Source of the DNA: an uncultured Candidatus Midichloriaceae bacterium
GTDB taxonomy: Bacteria; Pseudomonadota; Alphaproteobacteria; Rickettsiales; Midichloriaceae
DNA length: 33,577 bases
Direction: 5' to 3'
NCBI GenBank assembly: GCA_905479795.1
Contig: CAJQNX010000084.1
Coordinates: 1-33,577 of the forward strand
Shown here: piece after piece, positions 10,217 to 19,909 of the stretch
How positions within the stretch are numbered: the stretch's first letter is position 1
How the letters are laid out: the number at the start of each line of letters is the position of its first letter
Made by a program: the position numbers and the translations under genes
Notes under the pieces: model-generated
What the model was told of the DNA's origin: nothing
What the model saw: only the letters and a program-made list of their open reading frames with translations
Databases searched by the model: none

Positions 10217-10495
10217 TTATTTTGAAAATTCAATTTCTTTTCTTACTGAATTCGGAAGATCATTTTTTATTATTTTATATGCAAATTTTTCTGTTAAACT
10301 AAAATCATCATATTTTTTGCCTTCTTCAATTTTGATTGTGTATTTAGTCCTTCCATCATCAGATCTAGTTTTGGGCATTTCTTCTTGCTCCATATATTTT
10401 GGTTTATTTTTATATTCTGTATATTTTTGCAAAATCAAATAAGCAATTAATATCCATGCTAAATACGTAATAATCTTACTTTTATACGTTATCAT
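10217..10495 (-). CDS. Small hypothetical protein with N-terminal transmembrane helix
   Basis: 92 aa ORF, hydrophobic IITYLAWILIAYLIL, same strand and just upstream of the RND gene. Confidence 0.6.
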   Translation of the reverse strand: MITYKSKIITYLAWILIAYLILQKYTEYKNKPKYMEQEEMPKTRSDDGRTKYTIKIEEGKKYDDFSLTEKFAYKIIKNDLPNSVRKEIEFSK

Positions 10496-10567
10496 TTATT
10501 GTACTATCTATGTATTTTCACTATGTTAAACTTTTTATATTAAAAAAACAACTTTATCCTCTTAAGG

Positions 10568-11188
10568 CTAATAACTTCCTAATACATTCATTGTAACGCT
10601 TACTGCTATAGGTATTGTCATATTATCATTAAGTCTAGAATTTTTTGAATATAATTCAACAATAGTGGCAACAAGTGCAGTAAAAAATGAAGCTATTAAA
10701 AATTTAATATCCAAATGATAAATTACAGTAATTACTAAACTTAAAACACAAGACGTGCCAAAAAAAGCTGCGCTACCTTCAAGACTTTTACCATTTATTT
10801 TTGTTTTGCCAAACAATGTGCCAATTATAGCAGCCATGCTATCTGATAATATTAAGATGGAGACTGCAAGATTAAAGACCGGTTTTGATGATATAAACAA
10901 ACATATAAGCATACCAATAAAAGCAAAGGTTAGAGCTGAATAATTATCTTTTTCATGCGCTCTGTATATTTGAGCAAGCCCCATTTTTTTTATAAACCTG
11001 CGTTCCAACAGATTGAATTTGATTCTGAATTTATCTACGATAAAAGAAATAATTAAAAACAATGAAATAATTATTATCATTGTTTCTTTATCATAATAAT
11101 GATAAATTATTGGAAATATTAAGCCGATCAGATGAATGCTTTTTCTGTAAATCTCAATCAATATGGGCGGGCTATCCTTATGTTTCAT
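10568..11188 (-). CDS. DGK1/SEC59/phytol kinase-like integral membrane protein
   Basis: Multi-TM protein with LSDSMAAIIGTLFGKTKINGKSLEGSAAFF, matching the dolichol/phytol/diacylglycerol kinase signature. ATG at 11188 preferred over 11245 because it removes overlap with the divergent gene. Confidence 0.7.
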   Translation of the reverse strand: MKHKDSPPILIEIYRKSIHLIGLIFPIIYHYYDKETMIIIISLFLIISFIVDKFRIKFNLLERRFIKKMGLAQIYRAHEKDNYSALTFAFIGMLICLFISSKPVFNLAVSILILSDSMAAIIGTLFGKTKINGKSLEGSAAFFGTSCVLSLVITVIYHLDIKFLIASFFTALVATIVELYSKNSRLNDNMTIPIAVSVTMNVLGSY

Positions 11189-11204
11189 TTTATTTAAATA
11201 AATT

Positions 11205-11645
11205 ATGTTTGCTGTTGTATCAATTTTATTTATGTTGAGCTTCATACCTTTTATGGTGCTTATACTATTTATATTTATAAAAAAAACAAATAATAAAAAA
11301 TTTAATAATCGTTTAAAGAGTATACAAGAAAATTCACCCTATAGGAAAACTCAAAATAATGTTAAGCCAAAAAATGATTTTTTATTTTTAAAAAAGGAAG
11401 ATCTTGATTTAAATGAAGTAGATAAAGTTGAAAAAATTCATGACAAGGAACATGGCAAAGAAGAAGGAAAAATAGTTGGCATTGCTGAGCCAAAAGGTTT
11501 TTGGTCTAAATTTGTAATGTCTCAGAAATTAGGATTTATATTTGCAAGGTTAGCAACAAGCGAAAACAAGGGTGAGGGTTTTTGGACAAATTTAATAAAA
11601 GCTCAAGATGCCTCACAAGGTAAGGATAAAGGAAGAGGTAGGTAA
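11205..11645 (+). CDS. Hypothetical membrane-anchored protein
   Basis: 146 aa; N-terminal TM helix, charged middle, GFWSKFVMSQKLGF and GFWTNLIKAQ segments near the C-terminus. Confidence 0.65.
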   Translation: MFAVVSILFMLSFIPFMVLILFIFIKKTNNKKFNNRLKSIQENSPYRKTQNNVKPKNDFLFLKKEDLDLNEVDKVEKIHDKEHGKEEGKIVGIAEPKGFWSKFVMSQKLGFIFARLATSENKGEGFWTNLIKAQDASQGKDKGRGR

Positions 11646-11647
11646 AA

Positions 11648-12253
11648 TTAACTAGGGGAAAGCTTTAAATTTGTATCCTCCATTGAGTGATATAAAAACA
11701 TGGTGCTAAGCATACATACTCCAAAAGTAACTAAAATATTGCAATCAAAGTGTAAAAAATTATCATTCGGCACCATAGTCTCTTCTGTCGTGTCTGAAAA
11801 AATCGCTGTATCCAAAAACACCGCTATCTCTTCAATTATTTCTACTGGCAGCCCTTCTATGTTTTGAGCTAATAAATTAGCGTTAATATCCTGCATATGC
11901 ACATCGTTTAGATTAATATAGATAGTAGATTTAATAATATCTCTATTTTCATCAAGCACTTGTAAAAGCTTCCCATTCCATATGCTCCACCTAAATTTAA
12001 ACTTTTATAGCAAATCATGAAATTCTTGGCTATTTGCTATAGATTCTGGTGTATACTCTCCTGAATGATGGTCCTTAGGAAAATGTAAAGTAGCGTGTTT
12101 TGCTAAATTTGTAAAAAAATATTTAAGTACTTCATAACGCTCATCATAGCTCACATCATCTAGCATTTCTTTTAAATCCAGAAAATCACTAATTTCTGGA
12201 TTCTGCCTGCATTTTTCTTTAATAGCTCAGTGAAAAAGATTTATTTTATTCAT
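11648..12253 (-). pseudogene. Orphan reading frame of about 200 codons interrupted by two in-frame stops
   Basis: ATG at 12253-12251; same frame runs to TAA at 11648 with internal TGA at 12229-12227 (NLFH*AIKEKC) and TAA at 12007-12005 (FHDLL*KFKFRWSIWNGK); no frameshift needed. Confidence 0.6.
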
Positions 12254-12311
12254 TATTTTTGACACTTAATAAAACAATTTTTCATTATAATTAATATTAA
12301 AAACTTTTTAT

Positions 12312-12857
12312 TTAATTAAAAATTTTTTTAATAGAATTTGTTTTATCTAATTTAACTAATTCAGGGTGAAAAGTTGTGCAATATATATTATTTTGTTTAA
12401 CAAAAATAGGATTGCCATTTAGTGTATCTAAAACTTCTACTTCCCCCCCACATTCGGTAATACTAGGGGCACGGATCATAAAAGCTTCATTGCCTAAATC
12501 AGTTTTCTCTATTTTGCTATTAATTTGTCTGCCATAGTAATTTCTTTGCACGTTAATATCAATGAGACCTAAACCTTTTACTCTAGTAGATTTAAATTTA
12601 GATAGCAATATTGCCCCTGCACAAGTGCCAAGTATAGGTTTTTTAGTTAAGGAAAATGCATGAATTTTTTTATCTAATTGACTATTAACGCAATAATCAT
12701 ACTGCACAGAACTTTCTCCACCAGGAAGGATAATGCCATCTAATTTTGAAAAATCTGTTTCTGCAAAAATCTTTAAAGTTTTGTAACCAAGTACATTTAA
12801 AGCTTCTATAAATAAATGACCAGCACCCTGATAAGCAAATACCCCTATGATTTTCAT
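12312..12857 (-). CDS. pdxT: Pyridoxal 5'-phosphate synthase glutaminase subunit PdxT
   Basis: [46 protein letters not shown] overlap with pdxS. Confidence 0.92.
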   Translation of the reverse strand: MKIIGVFAYQGAGHLFIEALNVLGYKTLKIFAETDFSKLDGIILPGGESSVQYDYCVNSQLDKKIHAFSLTKKPILGTCAGAILLSKFKSTRVKGLGLIDINVQRNYYGRQINSKIEKTDLGNEAFMIRAPSITECGGEVEVLDTLNGNPIFVKQNNIYCTTFHPELVKLDKTNSIKKIFN

Positions 12858-13687
12858 CTCATAGATTCTCCAAGATCCTCAGATATTTCAGCTAATTTTT
12901 TAGGATCCTTCCAATAATTAATAGCTTCAACAATAGCCTTTGCTCTTTTTACTGGATCCTCACTCAGGAAAATACCACTCCCAACAAATACTGATTCAGA
13001 ACCAAATTCCATACACAATGCAGCATCTGCAGGGGTAACTATTCCACCTGCTGCAAAGAAAGGAACCGGTAGCTTTTGATCTCTACGAACTTTATCTAAT
13101 AAAGAACTTTGTATTTTCATTTCCTGAGCTTTTATCTTAATTTGCGAAGAATCCAAGCCCTTTAAGTTATGAATCTCTCTCTTGACTGCTTTCAAGTGAT
13201 ATACTGCTTCAGCAATATTCCCCGTTCCCGCCTGTCCTTTGCACCTAATTAATGCAGCTCCCTCTTCTATTCTTCTAAGCGCCTCTGCTAAATTACGACA
13301 ACCGCACACAAAAGGAATGCTAAATTTAATTTTATCAATGTGATCTTCTTTATCAGCAATGGTTAACACCTCACTTTCATCAATACAATCAACCTTTAAA
13401 GCTTCTAGGATTTTTGCCTCACTTATGTGCCCAATGCGACACTTAGCCATTACCGGGATTGAAACAGCTTCTTGAATTTTTTTAATCATTAGAGGATCAC
13501 TTGCCCTTGCTATTCCACCTTCTCTAATTATTAGAGCTGGCACTCTTTCAAGAGCCATGACTGCCGCTGCTCCCGCATCCTCTGCGATTCTTGCTTGCTC
13601 AACATTCATTACATCCATTATAACTCCGTTACAAAGCATATTAGTGAAGGCTATTTTTGGATCCATCTTTTCAAAATCAATGTACAT
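12854..13687 (-). CDS. pdxS: Pyridoxal 5'-phosphate synthase lyase subunit PdxS
   Basis: GGVIMDV-like [100 protein letters not shown]. Confidence 0.97.
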   Translation of the reverse strand: MYIDFEKMDPKIAFTNMLCNGVIMDVMNVEQARIAEDAGAAAVMALERVPALIIREGGIARASDPLMIKKIQEAVSIPVMAKCRIGHISEAKILEALKVDCIDESEVLTIADKEDHIDKIKFSIPFVCGCRNLAEALRRIEEGAALIRCKGQAGTGNIAEAVYHLKAVKREIHNLKGLDSSQIKIKAQEMKIQSSLLDKVRRDQKLPVPFFAAGGIVTPADAALCMEFGSESVFVGSGIFLSEDPVKRAKAIVEAINYWKDPKKLAEISEDLGESMR

Positions 13688-13816
13688 TTATTGCAGTATA
13701 ATCTAACAATATATCACCTTATATTCAAGGTATATTTGCATTAATTTATTTGAAAATAAAAAAACAATCTTTACATACGATGAATCATATAATAGCTTAT
13801 ATTAAAAGCAGCAAAT

Positions 13817-15031
13817 GTGTGTAAAATGAAAAGACTATCTAGTGTAATTCTATTGTCATTGCTTATTGGATGCAATACTATTGAAAATAAAATGGGGCAT
13901 TTTTTTGACAAAAAATCAAATGAAAATCCGAAACTTATTGCCTTGCCATCAAAAAATCCTTTAGAAGTAAAGATTGCTGTTTTCTTACCTTTATCTGGCA
14001 AATATCAGTATTTAGGTCAAAGCATTTTAGATTCCATACAATTAGCTCTTTATGAATTAAGAGCTGACAATATAACATATACGGCCATTGATGTAGGGAG
14101 TGATTCTATCAGCACTCAAAAGGCAATGGAAAATGTTAACCTTGACGATATAGATATTATTCTTGGGCCAGTATTTAAAGATCAAGCGGAACACATTTAC
14201 AAGCAAGCAAAGAAAAATAACCTTTTAATGATCACATACTCTAATGATTTAGATCTAATGAACATGCAGGGTCTTTATATCTTTGACATAATTCCTAGCA
14301 AACAAATTAAAAAAGTGACCCAATATGCAAGTAGCAAGCAGTACTCTAATATTTACTCTGTTGCACCAAAAAACAAATATGGAGATTTTGTTGAAAAAAC
14401 ACTATTAGAAAATATGGGAGCAGATCATTACAATGTTAAAAAGGTCTCTCTTTATACCGCCTCAGATATACCAGTTGTAAAAAGATTTACCTTGAGTGAG
14501 GCTATATTAGGTATCAAAAGCTCTGTTAAAGGTGATATTGCTAATAAAATTCCAGGGTTTGGACATCCTGCTATTCTTCTTCCAGAGCAAAATAACAACT
14601 TAATTAATGTAGTCAATCAGTTACAATTTTTGCACAGTAGCAATGACCCTAAATATAAAATTTTAGGTATTGGAGATTGGAGCAGGTACTCACTAACACA
14701 AAACATTATTACTCAAAAAGCTTGGGTAGCTGATATACCTCATAAAACGCTCTCTGAATTTGATTCTCGCTTTCAAGATAATTATAAATACACTCCTCCG
14801 AGAATTGCCGCAATTGCTTATGACTCAATAATGTTAATTTCAGCAATTATTAACAAAGCCAACAGCGGAATAATCCTAAAATTTGAAGAACTTGAAAGAA
14901 CTGATGGTTATCAAGGCATCACTGGGGCATTTAGATTAAAATCAAACGGCGCAAACGATAGGCTCTTTTCTGTATATGAATATGAAAAAGGTGCTATGAA
15001 AGAAATTGCACCTGCTAATACTGGATTTTAA
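13817..15031 (+). CDS. Penicillin-binding protein activator (LpoA/YraM-like) periplasmic-binding lipoprotein
   Basis: Lipobox LLIGCNT; periplasmic-binding type I fold KIAVFLPLSGKYQYLGQSILDSIQLALYEL and DIILGPVFKDQA. Confidence 0.8.
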   Translation: MCKMKRLSSVILLSLLIGCNTIENKMGHFFDKKSNENPKLIALPSKNPLEVKIAVFLPLSGKYQYLGQSILDSIQLALYELRADNITYTAIDVGSDSISTQKAMENVNLDDIDIILGPVFKDQAEHIYKQAKKNNLLMITYSNDLDLMNMQGLYIFDIIPSKQIKKVTQYASSKQYSNIYSVAPKNKYGDFVEKTLLENMGADHYNVKKVSLYTASDIPVVKRFTLSEAILGIKSSVKGDIANKIPGFGHPAILLPEQNNNLINVVNQLQFLHSSNDPKYKILGIGDWSRYSLTQNIITQKAWVADIPHKTLSEFDSRFQDNYKYTPPRIAAIAYDSIMLISAIINKANSGIILKFEELERTDGYQGITGAFRLKSNGANDRLFSVYEYEKGAMKEIAPANTGF

Positions 15032-15077
15032 CATACTACAAAGCAAGTTCTCATTTTTTGTTGGTAGAATATAAAAT

Positions 15078-15665
15078 TTAAGATTTTATCTCTTTTGAAG
15101 ATGTATTACTAGAATAATATAAATTCAAAAACTTCTCATATCGCTTACACAAAATTAGATTAAAATTATCAGCTAAAAAATGAAAAATCATGTTAATTTC
15201 ATCAGACTCACTTGCATCAAATTTATTCAATACATAATTCGTAACCATAGAAGGCAAAGGTGGCCTCCCAATACCAATTTTTATTTTGGTATAATTTTGA
15301 CCAATATGCGAATCAATAGATTTCAAACCGTTATGACCCGCATCTCTACCTCCTGTTTTGATTTTTATTTTACCAATTGCTAAATCTAAATCATCAAAAA
15401 TAACAAATATATTATTTAAAGAAATTTTATAGAAATTCACAAGTTTACTAATGGGAATTCCCGAATTATTCATAAACGTCATTGGCATAAAAAATACTAC
15501 CTCTTGATCAAAAATTGTAATTTTCGATATTTTTCCATCAAATTTATCCTGAAATACTTGAGTTTTAAATTTGTCAGCAAGAATTGCAACCGCATCAAAT
15601 CCTAAATTATGCCTTGTTTGTTTATATTTTAAACCGGGGTTACCCAGCCCTATTATTAGCTTCAT
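15078..15665 (-). CDS. pth: Peptidyl-tRNA hydrolase
   Basis: MKLIIGLGNPGLKYKQTRHNLGFDAV, PMTFMNNSG, DDLDLAIGKIKIKTGGRDAGHNGLKSI, RIGIGRPP-like KIGIGRPP. Confidence 0.96.
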   Translation of the reverse strand: MKLIIGLGNPGLKYKQTRHNLGFDAVAILADKFKTQVFQDKFDGKISKITIFDQEVVFFMPMTFMNNSGIPISKLVNFYKISLNNIFVIFDDLDLAIGKIKIKTGGRDAGHNGLKSIDSHIGQNYTKIKIGIGRPPLPSMVTNYVLNKFDASESDEINMIFHFLADNFNLILCKRYEKFLNLYYSSNTSSKEIKS

Positions 15666-16341
15666 TCTGAATTAATTAAATTGTTTGTTTTAAAAGAAAA
15701 ATAATCGTTATGTGAAACTATTATATGATCATGCACAACAATATTCACAGCCTTTAAAGCTGCTATAACCTTATTAGTAATTTCTATATCTTGTTTTGAT
15801 GGCGATGTATCTCCGCTTGGATGATTATGCACCAAAATAACTGCCGATGCGAAATGCGTTAGTGCATTCTTCACAATTTCTCTTGGATGTATAGCTATTC
15901 TATCAACGGTACCTGAATCAATCATTTGCTCATGAATTAATATATTTTTAGAATTCAAATAAAGTATCTTGAAATGTTCAACTTTTTGAAATCCCATAGT
16001 TAAATTACAATAATTTATAACAGAATTCCAATTATTAAGTACATGAAATTTTTTATTTGAGCTATCAGGTATATGCAAGCGACTAAATAAATCTTTTAAT
16101 AATTTAAATATATCTCAGCTGATTTCCCTAAACCTTTCACTTGATTCAATTGACTATATTCAGCATTGATTACGCCAGCTAGGCTTCCAAATTTCTTCAA
16201 CAATAATTTTGCTACAAGCTTAGTATCCTTAATTGGTATAACATGAAATAAAAGCATTTCCAGTATTTCATAATCTGGCAATGTCCTTATTGGTGATTTA
16301 TGCCTGTGCCCGTGCTTATTATCTATTTCTTCCATTATCAA
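15662..16341 (-). pseudogene. radC: radC (JAB/MPN domain) split in two frames by a frameshift
   Basis: N-terminal HhH part (PDYEILEMLLFHVIPIKDTK...VKGLGKSAEIYLNY*) and C-terminal JAB part (LVHNHPSGDTSPSKQDIE) in different frames; the text between them reads ..LKDLFSRLHIPDSSNKKF in the second frame. Confidence 0.8.
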
Positions 16342-16440
16342 TTATTACCTTCCCATAAATTGATATATTTACTTTACTTATACTTAATTAATCTTCATTA
16401 ATCTCGTTTTATTTTCTCTAACAATATGCACAATCAGCAT

Positions 16441-16475
16441 AATCGGAGTTTATCTTTATATTAAAAACTCCGATT
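16441..16475. repeat. Perfect 11-bp inverted repeat (hairpin) in the radC-pccB intergenic region
   Basis: AATCGGAGTTT (16441-16451) pairs with AAACTCCGATT (16465-16475), 13-nt loop. Confidence 0.75.
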
Positions 16476-16506
16476 ACAATGAGATACAAATTGATATAAA
16501 ACAGCA

Positions 16507-18015
16507 TCACAATGGAAGATTATCGTGCTTCTTCCATGGCTTATCAACTTTTTTATTTTCTAGCATCGCTAGATATTTACATATTCTCCATCTAGTTCTG
16601 TGAGGTTTTATAATATCATCTAGATATCCACGCGAAGCAGCAACAAGTGGCGACGCAAATTTTTCTTCATACTCATCTACTGTAACACCTTTAAGTATTT
16701 TCACAGCTCCCTTTGCTCCCATAACTGCAATTTCTGTATCTGGCCACGCTAGATTAATATCACCACCCAAATGTTTTGAACTCATAACGATATAAGCACC
16801 TCCATATGATTTTCTAGCAATAAGACTAATTTTTGGAACTGTAGCTTCAGCATATGCATACAATAGTTTTGCACCATGTTTAATAATGCCCTTATGCTCT
16901 TGGTCAGTCCCCGGTAAAAAACCTGGTACATCTATAAACGATACTATTGGTATGCCAAAAGCATCACAAAATCTAATAAATCTTGCAGCTTTTATAGAAG
17001 CATTAATGTCTAAACAGCCCGCTATTTCCATTGGTTGATTTGCTACAATTCCAACAGGTCGTCCTTCAAATCTTGCAAAACCTACCATAATGTTTTTTGC
17101 ATAATTTTCCTTTATCTCAAAATAATCACCCTCATCTACAACTTTTTCTATTAGTTGCTTCATATCATAAGGCTTAGTATTATCTTTTGGCACCAAAGTT
17201 TCTAGAGACATCTCAATTCTATCTGCAGGATCACTTGTTTTGTAGGTTGGTAACTCTGCTATATTAGAAGAAGGTAAAAAATCAAAAAGCCTTCTTACCA
17301 TTTGTAGGCACTCTATATCATTGTCCGCTATATAATCAATAACTCCACTTTTTTTCATATGAACCTGTGCTCCTCCAAGCTCTTCATGCGTGACATCTTC
17401 ATGTGTTGCAGTTTTAACTACGTCTGGCCCTGTTAAATACATATATGAGGTTTTATTAACCATAAAAATGAAATCTGTCAGTGCTGGAGAATATACCGCA
17501 CCTCCTGCGCATGGTCCCATTATTATGGTAATTTGAGGTATCACCCCTGAAGAATCTACATTTCTTTGAAAAATATCACCATATCCTTTAAGAGAATCAA
17601 CTCCTTCTTGGATCCTTGCTCCCCCCGAATCGTTAATTCCAATAATGGGAGCTTTCAATTTCAAAGCTAAATCCTGTATCTTAGTAATTTTTTTTGCATG
17701 CATTTCACCTAATGAACCACCAATAACTGTAAAATCCTGACTATATACAAAAACCATCCTTCCATTAATTGTACCATGCCCTATAATTACACCATCTCCA
17801 GGAAAAACTTTATCCTGCATGCCAAAATTTTGACATCTATGCTCAATAAAAGCATCCATTTCTTCAAATGAATCTGGATCTAGTAAAATCTCTATTCTTT
17901 CCCTAGCAGTTAATTTGCCAGATTTATGCTGCTTATCTATTCTCTCTTGCCCACCACCCAATCTTACAGCTCGTATTTTTTCGTTAATCTTTTCGTTAAT
18001 TTTTTTATGTTGCAT
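16507..18015 (-). CDS. pccB: Propionyl-CoA carboxylase beta subunit
   Basis: Carboxyltransferase motifs: [89 protein letters not shown]. Start moved to MQHKKINEK. Confidence 0.95.
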   Translation of the reverse strand: MQHKKINEKINEKIRAVRLGGGQERIDKQHKSGKLTARERIEILLDPDSFEEMDAFIEHRCQNFGMQDKVFPGDGVIIGHGTINGRMVFVYSQDFTVIGGSLGEMHAKKITKIQDLALKLKAPIIGINDSGGARIQEGVDSLKGYGDIFQRNVDSSGVIPQITIIMGPCAGGAVYSPALTDFIFMVNKTSYMYLTGPDVVKTATHEDVTHEELGGAQVHMKKSGVIDYIADNDIECLQMVRRLFDFLPSSNIAELPTYKTSDPADRIEMSLETLVPKDNTKPYDMKQLIEKVVDEGDYFEIKENYAKNIMVGFARFEGRPVGIVANQPMEIAGCLDINASIKAARFIRFCDAFGIPIVSFIDVPGFLPGTDQEHKGIIKHGAKLLYAYAEATVPKISLIARKSYGGAYIVMSSKHLGGDINLAWPDTEIAVMGAKGAVKILKGVTVDEYEEKFASPLVAASRGYLDDIIKPHRTRWRICKYLAMLENKKVDKPWKKHDNLPL

Positions 18016-18065
18016 AGTTTTGCTATATATTAATACTGTGCATATACTAATAAAAAAATAATTCT

Positions 18066-18095
18066 TTGACAATGTTTTGAAAATTATCGTATAAC
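18066..18095 (+). promoter_or_regulatory. Candidate sigma70 promoter for argS
   Basis: TTGACA (18066-18071), 18-nt spacer, TATAAC (18090-18095), upstream of argS ATG at 18176. Confidence 0.5.
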
Positions 18096-18175
18096 AAATA
18101 CCTATTAAATCTTATAGCTCAACTATGTTTTGCAGCTTCAATTACATAAAATTTATTAACCTTTTTTAATTTTTA

Positions 18176-19894
18176 ATGAATATATTTACCCATTTTAGAA
18201 ATATAATATTTAATGATATTGAATCTATTTATCCAAAGATTATAAAGAGCGATGACGTTAAAATTGAATTCCCAAATAATCCTGAACATGGAGATTTATC
18301 GTCAAACATATCAATGGTTATTGCTAAAAAAATCAAAGCAAATCCCAAAGAAATTGCCGAAAAAATATCAGAGATAATTAGCAAAAATGAATATGTAGAT
18401 GAAGTTACAATTGCAGGGGTAGGTTTTCTAAATATAAAAATTAAAAAAAGTTTTTGGTATTTATTTTTAAAGCAATTAATTCACAATGCACATGATTATC
18501 CTAAAATAAATATTGGTAATCATGAAAAAGTAAATATCGAATTTGTTTCTGCAAACCCCACGGGTCCACTTCATTTAGGGCATGCTAAGGGAGCTGTTTT
18601 TGGAGATGTAATTGCTAATTTACTTTTAAAATGTGGTTATAATGTTACAAAAGAGTTTTATATCAATGACGCAGGCAACCAGATTAATAACCTAACTAGA
18701 TCACTAAAAATTAGATTTAAACAGTTGCTTGGAGAAAAAATAGAATTAGAAGAAAATTGTTACCCTGGCGAATATCTCATAGAATTAGCTAAAAACTTGC
18801 TGGAAGAACTTGGCGACAATACAAGTAAACTAAATGATGAAGAATTTTTAAATGACTTTGCTGTAAAAAAAATACTAAAAATTATAAAAAATGATCTTGA
18901 TCATCTAGGAGTGTCTCACGATAACTTCATTTCTGAAAAACAACTTATTGAGCAAAATAAAGTAAATCATTGCATAGATTTTTTAAAAGAGAAAAATTTA
19001 TTATACCAAGGTACATTAGAAAAGCCAAAAGGGGAATCAAGCGATGATTGGGAACCAAAAGAACAAACTTTATTTAGATCAACAAATTATGGCGATGATA
19101 TTGACAGAGCTGTAGTTAAATCTAACGGTCAGTATACATATTTTGCATCCGACATCGCATATCACTTAGACAAAATTGAGCGAGGATACAACAATATGAT
19201 ATTATTGCTTGGGGCTGATCATATAGGCTATAAGAAAAGGCTTGTAAGTTCTGTGGATGCTTTGAGTGATGGAAAAGCTAAATTAGATGTAAAAATTTGT
19301 CAATTAGTTAAGCTTTTAAGAGACGGCAAACCAATTAAAATGTCTAAGCGCTCAGGAAATTTTATTTCTTTAGAAGAAATTTTAGATGAAATTGGCAAGG
19401 ACGCATTGAGATTCGCAATTTTATCTAAAAACTCAGATACAGCACTAGAAATAGATGTTGAAAAACTTAAGCAACAAACCAAAGACAATCCTGTATTTTA
19501 TGTACAATATGCCTCAGCTAGAGCAAATTCTATTTTGAGAAGAGCCAAAGAAATGGGTATCGAGATAGAAAATATCATAGAAGAAGAGATTGATCTATCA
19601 TTTCTTGATAGTGAATATGATTTTAATTTAATTAAGATGCTAGCACTATATCCCAAAATACTAACTTCTTGCTTAAACACTCTAGATCCTCATAAAATAA
19701 CATATTACTTATATGATCTAGCCTGTAAATTTCATCAAATATGGAGTAAAGGTACTAAAGAAGAAAATATAAAATTCATAGCTGAAGACAATGTTGAATT
19801 AACAAAAGCAAGGGTTTGCCTGGTTTATGCAGTTACATTAGTTCTTACATCGGGATTAAAAATCTTAGGCATTAAAGCAGTCAAACAAATGTAA
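18176..19894 (+). CDS. argS: Arginyl-tRNA synthetase
   Basis: VNIEFVSANPTGPLHLGHAKGAVFGDVIANLL, KEFYINDAGNQ, KMSKRSGNFISLEEI. Confidence 0.97.
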   Translation: MNIFTHFRNIIFNDIESIYPKIIKSDDVKIEFPNNPEHGDLSSNISMVIAKKIKANPKEIAEKISEIISKNEYVDEVTIAGVGFLNIKIKKSFWYLFLKQLIHNAHDYPKINIGNHEKVNIEFVSANPTGPLHLGHAKGAVFGDVIANLLLKCGYNVTKEFYINDAGNQINNLTRSLKIRFKQLLGEKIELEENCYPGEYLIELAKNLLEELGDNTSKLNDEEFLNDFAVKKILKIIKNDLDHLGVSHDNFISEKQLIEQNKVNHCIDFLKEKNLLYQGTLEKPKGESSDDWEPKEQTLFRSTNYGDDIDRAVVKSNGQYTYFASDIAYHLDKIERGYNNMILLLGADHIGYKKRLVSSVDALSDGKAKLDVKICQLVKLLRDGKPIKMSKRSGNFISLEEILDEIGKDALRFAILSKNSDTALEIDVEKLKQQTKDNPVFYVQYASARANSILRRAKEMGIEIENIIEEEIDLSFLDSEYDFNLIKMLALYPKILTSCLNTLDPHKITYYLYDLACKFHQIWSKGTKEENIKFIAEDNVELTKARVCLVYAVTLVLTSGLKILGIKAVKQM

Positions 19895-19909
19895 ACCAGC
19901 ATTATCAAT

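Noticed and set aside
11648-12253. Possible recoding of TGA as Trp, since NLFH-TGA-AIKE and ENCA-TGA-VSFD would read through smoothly
   Set aside because: pdxS and radC end in TGA within tight ATGA overlaps, and the interrupted genes also carry TAA or frameshifts; simple decay explains them.
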